Part shown: one piece after another, positions 31,777 through 40,434 of the stretch | How the letters are laid out: every line of letters begins with the position of its first letter | Position numbering within the stretch: the stretch's first letter is position 1 | NCBI RefSeq assembly: GCF_000308835.1 | Contig: NZ_BAGN01000161.1 | Span: 1 to 43,781 of the forward strand | DNA length: 43,781 nucleotides | Source of the DNA: Nocardia vinacea NBRC 16497 | GTDB taxonomy: Bacteria > Actinomycetota > Actinomycetes > Mycobacteriales > Mycobacteriaceae | Reading direction: 5' to 3' | The notes under the pieces: generated by a model | The model's input: only the letters and a program-made list of their open reading frames with translations | What the model was told of the DNA's origin: nothing | Database searches by the model: none | Program-made: the position numbers and the translations under genes

Positions 31777-33207
31777 ATGAGCGAGAGCAACGGAACGGCG
31801 AAAGCGACCCCCGGCAGCACGCCGCGCCCCTCGGATTCCCCGAAGGCCGCCGTGCCTAAACCTTCCGCCGCCCCGAAACCAGCCGCGGCCCCCAAACCGG
31901 GCGGGTCGGCGGCCCATCCCAAGCCACATGCGGTCAAACCGGCCCCGGGGCCTGCCGCGCAGCAGCATCCGCATCCGGTCGTCGTCCCGACCGTCAGCGA
32001 TCCCAGTGCGTGGGGTCGCGTCGACGAAGACGGCACCGCATGGGTGAAGACCGCCGAGGGCGAGCGCGTCGTCGGATCCTGGCAGGCCGGCGACGCCGCC
32101 GAGGGCCTGGCGCACTTCGGCCGTCGGTTCGACGACCTGGCCACCGAAGTCGCGCTGCTCGAGGCTCGACTGGCCGCCGGGGCGGATGCCCGCAAGACCA
32201 AGGCGGCCGCGGTCGCCATCGCCGAATCGCTGCCCACCGCGGCGGTCATCGGCGATGTCGAGGGCCTCGCCCAGCGACTGCAGGCCATTGCCGAACACTC
32301 CGAAGAGGCGGCGGCGCACGCCAAGGAGGAGAAGGAAAAAGCCAGGCACGAGCACACCGAGCGCAAGGAAGCGCTGTGCGCCGAGGCCGAGAAGATCGCC
32401 ACCGAATCCACGCAGTGGAAGGCCGCGGGCGATCGGCTGCGCGAAATCCTGGACGAGTGGAAGTCCATCCGCGGCGTGGACCGCAAGGTCGACGACGCAT
32501 TGTGGAAGCGCTACTCCAAGGCGCGTGAGGCGTTCAACCGCCGTCGCGGCGCACACTTCGCCGAACTCGACCGCGAACGCGCGGCCGCGAAGTCGCGCAA
32601 GGAAGAACTCTGCGTGCGCGCCGAGGAACTTTCCGGCTCCACCGACTGGGTCGGCACCGCCGGTGTGTTCCGCGATCTACTCGCCGAGTGGAAGGCCGCG
32701 GGCCGGGCGCCACGCGAGGCCGACGAGGCGCTGTGGCGGCGTTTCAAGAGCGCCCAGGACGTGTTCTTCGCGGCGCGCAATGCCGCCGTCTCCGAGCGCG
32801 ATGCCGAATTCGAGCAGAACGCCGCCGCCAAGGAAGATCTGCTGCAAGCCTACGGACACATCGATCCCTCCACCGGTCTGGACGCCGCCCGCGCCGCCCT
32901 GCGCGAACTCCAGGACAAATGGGACGCGATCGGCAAGGTCCCACGCGAACGCATCCAGGAACTCGAAGGCAAACTCCGCACCATCGAAAAGCGCGTCCGC
33001 GACGCGGCAGACGCCCAATGGCGCCGCACCGATCCCGAGGCCATGGCCCGAGCCGCCCAATTCCGCGAACGCGTCGCCCAATTCGAGGAACAGGCCGCCA
33101 AGGCAACCGCCGCAGGCAACAAGCGCGATGCGGAGAAGGCACTGGAGCAAGCCAAACAGTGGCGCGAGTGGGCCGAGGCCGCAGAAGGCGCAGTCAGCAA
33201 CCGCTGA
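31777..33207 (+). CDS. DUF349 domain protein (Rv2731-like)
   Basis: 476 residues. The N-terminal ~60 residues are Pro/Ala/Lys-rich (PKPSAAPKPAAAPKPGG). The rest is a long charged coiled coil with three or more DUF349 units, each with W..AG..LR..LDEWKSIRG and LW.R(Y/F).KAR..F-type blocks (about 205-270, 285-345 and 360-425). DUF349 proteins are widespread and poorly understood, suggested to bind nucleic acid or the cell pole. ATG 31777 has GAGGAG upstream. It diverges from the Rv2728c-like gene and converges on an empty 660-bp region. Matches the position of Rv2731. Confidence 0.88.
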   Translation: MSESNGTAKATPGSTPRPSDSPKAAVPKPSAAPKPAAAPKPGGSAAHPKPHAVKPAPGPAAQQHPHPVVVPTVSDPSAWGRVDEDGTAWVKTAEGERVVGSWQAGDAAEGLAHFGRRFDDLATEVALLEARLAAGADARKTKAAAVAIAESLPTAAVIGDVEGLAQRLQAIAEHSEEAAAHAKEEKEKARHEHTERKEALCAEAEKIATESTQWKAAGDRLREILDEWKSIRGVDRKVDDALWKRYSKAREAFNRRRGAHFAELDRERAAAKSRKEELCVRAEELSGSTDWVGTAGVFRDLLAEWKAAGRAPREADEALWRRFKSAQDVFFAARNAAVSERDAEFEQNAAAKEDLLQAYGHIDPSTGLDAARAALRELQDKWDAIGKVPRERIQELEGKLRTIEKRVRDAADAQWRRTDPEAMARAAQFRERVAQFEEQAAKATAAGNKRDAEKALEQAKQWREWAEAAEGAVSNR

Positions 33208-33431
33208 TCCCGTACCGCCATGCGCTGGCGCGGATCGCATCGATCGGCCGCGCGACCGGTTGACGAACTCGGGTGCGATCGGCACCCGGCCGTCTCGGAG
33301 GCAAGACCGCGTGCCGCAGCCTGGCACGTGAGAAGCCAGCGCTGCGTGTCCTCCGCGCGGCTTGGTCTCGGGCCCTCGTGGAATTCATGCTCACTGGCAG
33401 CGCTACAGCACCTTCGTCCATGCCGCGTGGG

Positions 33432-33760
33432 CGCGAGCAACGCAAGCACGGACTCTGTGCGCTTGGCCACGAATTCGTCCACCGGGCAACGGATCTGATG
33501 CTTCGGCACCGGGCGCATTCCGGACTGTGCGGCCGCGCCGACTCCGCGGCCGGATCGCCATGCTGACCGGCAACGCCGCAGCGTAGTTCACACCGCTTCG
33601 GCTCGAGCACCGCAAGCGGGGACTCCGTCAGCCTCGGGGCTAAGCAACACGAAATCGTCTAGCGGACAACGGATCTGATGCTCGGCAACACCGCACTGGG
33701 CCGTGCGGCCGCGCTGACTGTGCGGCCCGGATAGCGATACCGACCGGCGGTTCCGGGTCG
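33432..33760. repeat. Imperfect direct repeat, period 180 bp
   Basis: Copy A about 33432-33580, copy B about 33602-33760. The core CAACGGATCTGATGCT is identical at 33487-33502 and 33667-33682, exactly 180 bp apart. Flanks also align with small gaps: CGAGCAACGCAAGC versus CGAGCACCGCAAGC, and TGTGCGGCCGCGCCGACT versus CGTGCGGCCGCGCTGACT. It reads as a dispersed non-coding element duplicated in tandem, but the family is unknown. Confidence 0.6.
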
Positions 33761-33766
33761 CTGGAC

Positions 33767-33839
33767 GGGTCTGAGCGTGCACCCTCGCACGAGCTCGGCA
33801 TTCTCTGCCACGTTCGCGCGAAAGGTGCGCGGCTCAGCG
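33767..33839. repeat. Intergenic hairpin repeat, copy 1
   Basis: Opens GGGTCTGAGCGTGCAC and ends near GGTGCGCGGCTCAG; the ends are imperfectly complementary. It shares its first 16 bases and general layout with 40231-40300. Lies 30 bp beyond the stop of the gene at 33869, so it may terminate transcription. Confidence 0.6.
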
Positions 33840-33868
33840 TAGGTCCGACGTTGAGTGCGCTGGGTGGG

Positions 33869-35092
33869 TCAGGAGTCGCCGGTGAGGCGGCGGCGGTCGC
33901 GTTCCTCGGCAGCGGCTGCGGCGTTGCGGCGCTGTTCCTCTGCGGCAAGTTGCAGGGCGGTGCGGCTCCAGACGACCCGGATCCAGTGGAAGGTCAGCAC
34001 GATGATGGCGATGGTGCCGAGGATGAGGCCGACACCTGGGCCTGCACCGTGATAGTTGCCGAGGCCGGGGGTCTGGCGGTGCCAGATCGAGAAGACGCCG
34101 AAGACGCTGCCGATCGCGGAACCGGCGACGGCGATCCAGGCGAGGACCCAGCGGCGGGTCATCAGCGCGAGCAGTGAGAAGCCGATGCCGAAGAGGACGG
34201 CGAACCAGACGAAGATCCGCGACGGCAGACCGATGTGCTCAGCGCGCGCGGCATCGGTACCGAGCAGAACATCGAATCCGCGCGCACCGCCCGCATGCGA
34301 CAACACGAGCGAAAACAGCAGCAGGAAAACCGCGCCCGCGACCACCATCGCGCGCACCCCGGGGTCGATCTCCCCCGCAATGCGCCGCTCGACGGCGTCG
34401 AGATCGTCCTTGAACTGCTCGAAGCCATTACTGCTCTCGACCGAGTTCACTGCGCCCTCGTCTCCTTCGGCTGATCTCTGCTCCGCTGCCTTACCCGCAT
34501 CCACTGTGCCATCACCGCCCCCATCCCCCGCGGCCACCCCACTACGTCCGGTAGTACTCGCATCCCCCGCACCAGATCGCGAGTCCGCGGCATCCTGGCC
34601 GGGTCCCGAATCCGCCGCGACATCCTCGCCTCCCCGCGAACCCGCAGCGCCCACGCCCGATCCCGAATCCGCGACACCCTCGCCCGCATTCGAAACCGCG
34701 CCGGTCTCGCCGGGTCCCGAATCCGCGCCAACCTTGCGCCCACCCGAGCCCGAAGCGCCCTCGCCCGCGTTCGAGACGCCGCCGGGGTCACCCTTGGGAT
34801 CGCCCGTACGCGTCCTACCGGCTCCGAGCGAATCCATCTCGGGTGAGCTCGGCACGACCTCGCGGCGTTCACCGCTCGGCGCGGCACTCTCACCTGCACG
34901 CTCCCCGTTATCAGTCTGTGCACCATCGGTCGCGCGATCGGACACCAGACCCGTCTCGTCGGCAGCACGCGTCGCACGATCTGCTCCGGCACCACCGGAA
35001 TCCGACACGGACGACCCCGCTCCAGACGCACCCGGTGCGGGATCCGATCCCCCAGCACGCGTCAGGTCCTCGTCACCCGACCGTGTGCTCAT
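33869..35092 (-). CDS. Membrane protein with long disordered N-terminus (Rv2732c-like)
   Basis: 407 residues. The first ~220 are Gly/Ser/Ala/Asp-rich disorder with recurring SNAGEG and ADSGPG blocks. A linker helix (FEQFKDDLDAVERRIAGEIDPG) precedes four membrane helices (VRAMVVAGAVFLLLFSLVL, FVWFAVLFGIGFSLLAL, WVLAWIAVAGSAIGSVFGVF, VGLILGTIAIIVLTFHWI). The basic cytoplasmic tail is RNAAAAAEERDRRRLTG. ATG 35092 overlaps the miaB stop (ATGA), the same pairing as Rv2733c-Rv2732c in mycobacteria. Function unknown; the disordered part is much longer than I would expect for the family. Confidence 0.87.
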   Translation of the reverse strand: MSTRSGDEDLTRAGGSDPAPGASGAGSSVSDSGGAGADRATRAADETGLVSDRATDGAQTDNGERAGESAAPSGERREVVPSSPEMDSLGAGRTRTGDPKGDPGGVSNAGEGASGSGGRKVGADSGPGETGAVSNAGEGVADSGSGVGAAGSRGGEDVAADSGPGQDAADSRSGAGDASTTGRSGVAAGDGGGDGTVDAGKAAEQRSAEGDEGAVNSVESSNGFEQFKDDLDAVERRIAGEIDPGVRAMVVAGAVFLLLFSLVLSHAGGARGFDVLLGTDAARAEHIGLPSRIFVWFAVLFGIGFSLLALMTRRWVLAWIAVAGSAIGSVFGVFSIWHRQTPGLGNYHGAGPGVGLILGTIAIIVLTFHWIRVVWSRTALQLAAEEQRRNAAAAAEERDRRRLTGDS

Positions 35093-36645
35093 GCGCCGCA
35101 GCCGGTTGAGCAGCCTGAGGCGACGGGTTCGGGCACGGGAGCGCCGATGCGGGGGAGGCCGAGGCCGACACCGATGGGGTCGGTTTTGGGGGTGATTCCG
35201 CGTTCGTGGGCGTCGCCTGCGCGGGTGCGTCGGTGGGTTTTGATGGGTGCGTCGGCGATCAGGTGGTGCGGGGCCGCGTCGGTGATGTCGACGGTGATGA
35301 TGTCGCCGGGGCGGATCTTTTCCGCAGCGCCTTCGGGGCGGAAGTGCACGAGTCGGCCGTCGCGGGCGCGGCCGCTCATGCGGGCGGTCGCGGCGTTCTT
35401 CTTGCCCGCGCCGTCGGCGACGAGCAGTTCGACCTCGGTGCCGACGAGCGCCTCGTTCGCGCCGAGGGAGATCTCCTCCTGCAACGCGATGAGCCGCTCG
35501 TAGCGCTCCTGCACCACCGCCTTGGGCAGTTGGTCGGGCATATCCGCGGCGGGTGTACCAGGACGCTTGGAGTACTGGAAGGTGTAGGCGCTGGTGAACC
35601 GCGCCTGCCGGACCACATCCAGGGTCTCCTGGAAATCCTCCTCGGTCTCGCCGGGGAAGCCGACGATGATGTCGGTGGTGATCGCGGCGTGCGGCATCGC
35701 GGCCCGCACCTTCTCGATGATGCCGAGGTAGCGCGCCTTGCGGTAGGACCGGCGCATCGCCTTCAGCACCCGGTCCGAACCGGACTGCAGCGGCATATGC
35801 AGCTGCGGGCAGACATTCGGCGTCTCGGCCATCGCCTCGATCACGTCATCGGTGAATTCGGCCGGATGCGGCGAGGTGAAGCGCACTCGCTCCAGCCCAT
35901 CGATGCGTCCGGCCGCACGCAAGAGTTTGGCGAAGGCACCGCGGTCACGCGTCTCGTCGGGATCGGCGAAGGACGCACCGTAGGAGTTCACGTTCTGGCC
36001 GAGCAGCGTGACTTCCAGGACGCCCTGATCGACCAGCGCCTGCACCTCGGCGAGCACATCGCCCGGACGGCGGTCGACCTCCTTGCCGCGCAGCGACGGC
36101 ACGATGCAGAACGTGCAGGTGTTATTGCAGCCCACCGAGATCGAAACCCAACCGGCATAGGCGGATTCGCGCTTGGCGGGCAGGCTCGACGGGAACGCCT
36201 CCAGCGATTCCAGAATCTCCACCTGCGCCTCGGCATTGTGCCGCGCACGTTCCAGCAGCACCGGCAGCGATCCGATGTTGTGTGTGCCGAACACCACATC
36301 CACCCACGGCGCCTTGCGCACGACGGTGTCGCGGTCCTTCTGCGCCAGGCAGCCGCCGACGGCGATCTGCATGCCCGGCCGGTCGGCCTTGATCGGGGCG
36401 AGGTGGCCGAGAGTGCCGTAGAGCTTGTTATCGGCGTTCTCGCGCACCGCACAGGTATTGAAGACGACGAGATCGGCCGTCGCACCCGGCGCGGCCTTCA
36501 CATAACCCGCATCTTCGAGCAGGCCCGACAAGCGTTCGGAATCGTGCACGTTCATCTGGCAACCGAAGGTGCGGACCTCGTAACTGCGTGCGCCGTCCGC
36601 GGCCGCAGGGGCGGGAGACAACACTGCCTGTCCGATCGAATCCAC
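35089..36645 (-). CDS. miaB: tRNA-2-methylthio-N6-dimethylallyladenosine synthase MiaB
   Basis: 518 residues. Radical-SAM methylthiotransferase acting on i6A37, made by MiaA. The N-terminal UPF0004 domain has its three cluster cysteines (Cys29 in TFGCQMN, Cys65 in NTCAVRE, Cys99 in VGGCLAQ). The radical SAM motif is CNNTCTFC (173-180), followed by a TRAM domain (VLVADGAGKKNAATARMSGRA-like). A Pro/Gly tail ends GCSTGCGA. GTG 36645 is proposed, although the first ~18 residues look non-conserved. It is coupled by ATGA to the membrane protein gene. Confidence 0.95.
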   Translation of the reverse strand: MDSIGQAVLSPAPAAADGARSYEVRTFGCQMNVHDSERLSGLLEDAGYVKAAPGATADLVVFNTCAVRENADNKLYGTLGHLAPIKADRPGMQIAVGGCLAQKDRDTVVRKAPWVDVVFGTHNIGSLPVLLERARHNAEAQVEILESLEAFPSSLPAKRESAYAGWVSISVGCNNTCTFCIVPSLRGKEVDRRPGDVLAEVQALVDQGVLEVTLLGQNVNSYGASFADPDETRDRGAFAKLLRAAGRIDGLERVRFTSPHPAEFTDDVIEAMAETPNVCPQLHMPLQSGSDRVLKAMRRSYRKARYLGIIEKVRAAMPHAAITTDIIVGFPGETEEDFQETLDVVRQARFTSAYTFQYSKRPGTPAADMPDQLPKAVVQERYERLIALQEEISLGANEALVGTEVELLVADGAGKKNAATARMSGRARDGRLVHFRPEGAAEKIRPGDIITVDITDAAPHHLIADAPIKTHRRTRAGDAHERGITPKTDPIGVGLGLPRIGAPVPEPVASGCSTGCGA

Positions 36646-36816
36646 CCGTCCAGGGTACGGGGGTGCGCAACGCGGGTTTTCAGCGCATCGGCGCAGGCTC
36701 CGGGCCCCGGCCGGGTCGCATCGGAAGGGTTACGGCGCTGTGTCGTATCGGCGCGGCGTGACGGTGTGTCGCCGAAACCCGGGCAAATCGCCGTTTTCCG
36801 CTTAAGGTCTTGGACC

Positions 36817-37638
36817 ATGACCGACGACGCCACCACGCCCGACACAATCGGGTTGGCCAAAACCGGGGCAGCTAGTTCTGATGAGGGCAGTACCGCTACG
36901 AGCGCGCCGATGATTTCGATGCGCAATGTGGAAAAGCACTTCGGTGACCTCCATGTGCTGCGCGATATCAACCTCGAAGTCCCCAAGGGACAGGTCGTCA
37001 TCGTTCTCGGCCCCTCGGGGTCCGGGAAGTCGACGCTGTGCCGCACCATCAACCGACTGGAACCGATCGACTCCGGCGATATCGCCATCGACGGCGTACC
37101 ACTGCCCGCCGAGGGCCGCGCGCTCGCCGCACTGCGCGCCGATGTCGGCATGGTGTTCCAATCGTTCAACCTCTTCGCGCATAAGACGATCGTCGAGAAC
37201 GTGATGCTCGCGCCGCTGAAGGTTCGCAAGGTGAAAAAGGAGGACGCCCGCAAGCGCGCGATGGAACTGCTCGAGCGCGTCGGGATCGCCAATCAGGCCG
37301 ATAAGTATCCGGCGCAGCTCTCCGGCGGCCAGCAGCAGCGCGTGGCGATCGCCCGCGCGCTGGCGATGAGCCCGAAGGTGATGCTGTTCGACGAGCCGAC
37401 CTCGGCGCTGGACCCGGAGATGGTCAACGAGGTGCTCGACGTCATGGTGTCGCTGGCCAAGGAGGGGATGACGATGCTGGTCGTCACCCATGAGATGGGC
37501 TTCGCACGCAAGGCGGGCAACCGGGTGCTGTTCATGGCGGACGGGCTGATCGTCGAAGACGACACACCCGAGGTGTTCTTCACCGCGCCGAAGTCCGACC
37601 GCGCCAAGGATTTCCTCGGCAAGATTCTGAGCCACTGA
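36817..37638 (+). CDS. gluA: Glutamate ABC transporter ATP-binding protein
   Basis: 273 residues. Walker A GPSGSGKST, Q-loop VFQSFNLFAHK, signature LSGGQQQR, Walker B VMLFDEPTSALD and switch His VVTHE. It has an N-terminal extension of about 30 residues (MTDDATTPDTIGLAKTG) before the core ISMRNVEKHFGDL; a start at ATG 36910 would remove it. It is followed by the binding protein and two permeases in the gluABCD order known from Corynebacterium. Imports glutamate (or a similar acidic amino acid). The 171 bp upstream, divergent from miaB, should hold the promoter. Confidence 0.93.
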   Translation: MTDDATTPDTIGLAKTGAASSDEGSTATSAPMISMRNVEKHFGDLHVLRDINLEVPKGQVVIVLGPSGSGKSTLCRTINRLEPIDSGDIAIDGVPLPAEGRALAALRADVGMVFQSFNLFAHKTIVENVMLAPLKVRKVKKEDARKRAMELLERVGIANQADKYPAQLSGGQQQRVAIARALAMSPKVMLFDEPTSALDPEMVNEVLDVMVSLAKEGMTMLVVTHEMGFARKAGNRVLFMADGLIVEDDTPEVFFTAPKSDRAKDFLGKILSH

Positions 37639-37703
37639 ACCGAGTAATCACCGCAAACGTAAAGACCTCGGCCACCGAAATCACCAGAGGGAGAAGGAAC
37701 ACG

Positions 37704-38537
37704 ATGAGGATCAACCGTTCGCTTCGACTCGGCATCGGGGCGATAGCCCTGACGCTGGCCGCAACGACCGCCGCCTGTGGCGGTGGAAGCGACAAGTCCG
37801 CACTCGACAACGCCAAGGACGGAAAGCTCACCGTCGGCATCAAATTCGACCAGCCGGGCCTCGGCCTGCGCAACAAAGACGGCTCCTACAGCGGCTTCGA
37901 CGTCGAGGTCGCCAAGTACGTCGCGGGCAAGCTCGGTGTGAAGCCGGAGAACATCACGTTCAAGGAGTCCCCGTCCGGTCAGCGCGAGACGCTGATCGAG
38001 AACGGTCAGGTCGACTACATCGTCGCGACCTACTCGATCAACGATGCGCGTAAGCAGAAGGTCGACTTCGCCGGGCCGTATTACGTTGCGGGCCAGTCGC
38101 TTTTGGTAAAGGCCGACAACTCCGGCATCAACGGTCCCGATGATCTGAAGGGTAAGAAGGTCTGCTCGGTGAAGGGCTCCACCCCGGCCCAGAACATCGA
38201 GAAGAACTACCCCGCCACGCAGCTGCAGACCAACGACACCTACTCGCTGTGCCTCGAGGGCCTGCAGGCCGGTTCGTACGACGCGGTGACCACCGATGAC
38301 ATCATCCTGGCCGGTTACGCCGCGCAGAGCGCGGGCACGTTCAAGGTCGTCGGCAAGCCGTTCACCACAGAGAACTACGGCATCGGCCTGAAGAAGGGCG
38401 ATAAAGAGCTGCGCGACAAGGTCAACGACGCGATCGAGGCCATGATCGCCGACGGGTCCTGGAAGAAGGCGTTCGACTCCACGGTCGGCGTCTCCGGCTA
38501 CCAGGCGCCCACGCCGCCGACGGTGAACCGGTACTGA
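37704..38537 (+). CDS. gluB: Glutamate ABC transporter substrate-binding lipoprotein
   Basis: 277 residues. Lipoprotein signal with lipobox TAAC (Cys25). Family-3 solute-binding fold: GKLTVGIKFDQPGLGLRN, SGFDVEVAKYVAGKLG, DYIVATYSINDARKQKVDF and TENYGIGLKKGDKELRDKV. A Cys pair (KKVCSVKG and SLCLEG) may form a disulfide. Ribosome site GAGGGAGAAGGAA precedes the ATG. A strong hairpin directly follows the stop (38545-38574). Confidence 0.94.
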   Translation: MRINRSLRLGIGAIALTLAATTAACGGGSDKSALDNAKDGKLTVGIKFDQPGLGLRNKDGSYSGFDVEVAKYVAGKLGVKPENITFKESPSGQRETLIENGQVDYIVATYSINDARKQKVDFAGPYYVAGQSLLVKADNSGINGPDDLKGKKVCSVKGSTPAQNIEKNYPATQLQTNDTYSLCLEGLQAGSYDAVTTDDIILAGYAAQSAGTFKVVGKPFTTENYGIGLKKGDKELRDKVNDAIEAMIADGSWKKAFDSTVGVSGYQAPTPPTVNRY

Positions 38538-38544
38538 GATTCGT

Positions 38545-38574
38545 GATCGGGTGGCCTGCACGGGCCACCCGATC
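38545..38574 (+). terminator. Perfect hairpin between gluB and gluC
   Basis: GATCGGGTGGCC, 6-nt loop, GGCCACCCGATC: 12-bp perfect arms beginning 7 bp after the gluB stop. There is no T-run after it, so it may be a partial terminator or an mRNA-stabilising stem that leaves gluB message in excess over the permease genes. Confidence 0.7.
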
Positions 38575-38659
38575 TCTTGGCTACGAGCAAACCTGTACAT
38601 AGCGCGCGGAAGGACGATCTCCGGCCGCCGCACAATCCGATCGGAGGGACGCGAGCACC

Positions 38660-39334
38660 GTGTTCGACCTGATCTCGAGGTATGACGTCCTCGGCGCCTT
38701 CTGGGTGACCATCAAACTGGCCGCGTCGTCGGCGGTCCTCGCCCTGATCCTGGGCACATTCGTCGCCGCGATGCGCGTCTCCCCCGTGCCGGTCGCCCGT
38801 TTTCTCGGCGCCGCCTACGTCACCATCTTCCGCAATACCCCGCTGACACTGATCATCGTGTTCTGCTCACTGGGCCTCTACTCCACCATGGGCTGGAAGC
38901 TCGCACCGGAGGGCCCGAACTCGCTGGCGCAGAACAACTTCCGCTACGCCGTACTCGGACTCAGCATCTACACAGCGGCATTCGTGTGCGAGTCATTGCG
39001 CTCGGGCATCAACACCGTGCCGATGGGCCAGTCCGAGGCGGGCCGCTCACTGGGCTTCACCTTCACGCAGAATCTGCGAATCGTGGTGCTGCCGCAGGCA
39101 TTCCGCTCGGTCATCGCCCCGTTGGGCAGCGTGCTGATCGCGCTCACCAAGAACTCGACGATCGCCTCGGCGATCGGCGTCGCCGAGGCAGCGACCCTGA
39201 TGGCCAAGATGAACGAGAACGAGGCCGCACTGATCACCATCGGCTTCATCTTCGCACTCGGCTTCGTAATCCTGACCCTGCCGACCGGCCTGCTGTTCGG
39301 CTGGCTGGCCAAGCGATACGAGGTGGCTCGATGA
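38660..39334 (+). CDS. gluC: Glutamate ABC transporter permease
   Basis: 224 residues. GTG 38660 has CGGAGGGA upstream. HisM-type permease: FWVTIKLAASSAVLALILGTF, RNTPLTLIIVF, and coupling-loop sequence CESLRSGINTVPMGQSEAGRSLGF, then LPQAFRSVIAPLGSVLIALTKNS. It pairs with gluD to form a heterodimeric channel. The stop overlaps the gluD ATG (ATGA). Confidence 0.93.
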   Translation: MFDLISRYDVLGAFWVTIKLAASSAVLALILGTFVAAMRVSPVPVARFLGAAYVTIFRNTPLTLIIVFCSLGLYSTMGWKLAPEGPNSLAQNNFRYAVLGLSIYTAAFVCESLRSGINTVPMGQSEAGRSLGFTFTQNLRIVVLPQAFRSVIAPLGSVLIALTKNSTIASAIGVAEAATLMAKMNENEAALITIGFIFALGFVILTLPTGLLFGWLAKRYEVAR

Positions 39335-40224
39335 GTGCTTCGGTTCTTTTCGATGCGCCGGGGCCCCGCGCGCGCATTCGAAACCAAATCTATTCCGTCA
39401 TCGCGATTGTCGCGGTGCTGGCACTCGGCTGGGTGTTCTACCGCGGCTTCGCCGATAAGGGCCAGTTCACCGCGGAGAAGTGGAAGCCGTTCATCGAGGC
39501 GGACGTCTGGAAGACCTATCTGCTGCCCGGCCTGCGCGGCACCCTGGTCGCGGCGCTGCTGTCGATTGTGTTCGCGCTGGTGATCGGCATGGTCTTCGGC
39601 ATCCTTCGCCTGTCGGATCACCGGGTGGTGCGCTGGGTGGCGGGAGCGATCGTCGAGGTGGCCCGGGCCATTCCGGTGCTGATCCTGATGATCTTCCTGT
39701 TCTACGTCTTTTCCGATTACAAGGTGTTCAAGGTCGATCAGCTTGCGCTGTGGGCCGTGGTGATCGCGCTGACGGTCTACAACGGTTCGGTCATCGCCGA
39801 AATCGTGCGCGCCGGCATCAAATCGCTGCCGAAGGGGCAGACCGAGGCCGCGGTGGCGCTGGGTCTGCGCAAGGGGCAGCTGATGCGGTTGATCCTGCTG
39901 CCGCAGGCGATTACCGCCATGCTGCCCGCCTTGATCTCGCAAATGGTTGTGGCGCTGAAGGATTCGGCGCTCGGTTACCAGATCACCTACCTCGAGATCG
40001 TGCGTCAGGGCTCGCAACTCGGTGCGGCCGAACGCAATACGGTGCCCGCGCTGATGGTCGTCGCCGTCGTGATGATTCTGCTGAACAGCACGTTGACGAT
40101 CGTGGCCAATAAGCTGGAGCAGCGGTTGCGCTCGCGCAAGCGGACCAAGGGTGCCGGCGTCGTGGCGGCCGACTCGATTCTGGCCGATGCGACTCCGGGG
40201 ATGGATATCACGCAGAAGCCGTGA
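39331..40224 (+). CDS. gluD: Glutamate ABC transporter permease
   Basis: 297 residues, longer than gluC because of an N-terminal helix (IYSVIAIVAVLALGWVFYRG) and a periplasmic loop before the core. Core helices include LLPGLRGTLVAALLSIVFALVIG and ARAIPVLILMIFLFYVF. Coupling loop is IAEIVRAGIKSLPKGQTEAAVALGL, then LPQAITAMLPALISQMVVALKDS. A C-terminal basic tail (RLRSRKRTKGAG) follows. ATGA overlap with gluC. A hairpin repeat follows the stop by 6 bp. Confidence 0.93.
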   Translation: MSASVLFDAPGPRARIRNQIYSVIAIVAVLALGWVFYRGFADKGQFTAEKWKPFIEADVWKTYLLPGLRGTLVAALLSIVFALVIGMVFGILRLSDHRVVRWVAGAIVEVARAIPVLILMIFLFYVFSDYKVFKVDQLALWAVVIALTVYNGSVIAEIVRAGIKSLPKGQTEAAVALGLRKGQLMRLILLPQAITAMLPALISQMVVALKDSALGYQITYLEIVRQGSQLGAAERNTVPALMVVAVVMILLNSTLTIVANKLEQRLRSRKRTKGAGVVAADSILADATPGMDITQKP

Positions 40225-40230
40225 GTCCAG

Positions 40231-40300
40231 GGGTCTGAGCGTGCACTTCTCGCCTGCATCCGGCAATTGCCGGATTCGTGGAAAGGGCACGCTCAGAGCC
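40231..40300. repeat. Intergenic hairpin repeat, copy 2 (downstream of gluD)
   Basis: Outer arms TCTGAGCGTGC (40234-40244) and GCACGCTCAGA (40287-40297) are perfectly complementary. Nested inside is a 16-bp palindrome TCCGGCAATTGCCGGA (40259-40274). Shares GGGTCTGAGCGTGCAC with copy 1 at 33767. Its place after gluD suggests a terminator or a mobile-type repeat. Confidence 0.7.
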
Positions 40301-40434
40301 TCTTTCGGACTGACGCGGTTTGGTTGCTGCTTGTGGCGACACCAGCATGTAAGCGGGGATGCGCTGCCGCCGAGGATGCGTGCATCCGGCACGTGCGCGG
40401 AGTTGTGGGGGCGGGTCGCTCAGGTGGTTGGTGA

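Larger units (their letters stand above)
33208..33868. other. Gene-free region with diverged direct repeat
   Basis: 661 bp between two convergent genes. No supported coding sequence: frames on both strands lack ribosome sites. It contains an imperfect direct repeat with 180-bp period (see 33432-33780) and, at its right edge, a hairpin repeat (33767-33839). Confidence 0.6.

Noticed and set aside
33208..33300. Possible tRNA after the DUF349 gene
   Set aside because: No cloverleaf, no GTTCGAAT-type T-loop and no acceptor pairing on either strand.
33208..33868. Small proteins on the minus strand sharing 'HQIRCP(V/L)D(E/D)F' in the two repeat copies
   Set aside because: Similarity follows from the DNA repeat; frames shift between copies, lack ribosome sites and are interrupted, so I treat it as non-coding.
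35206..36816. Plus-strand reading frame running through miaB into gluA
   Set aside because: It is antisense to the radical-SAM MiaB and only becomes real at the gluA start (36817).
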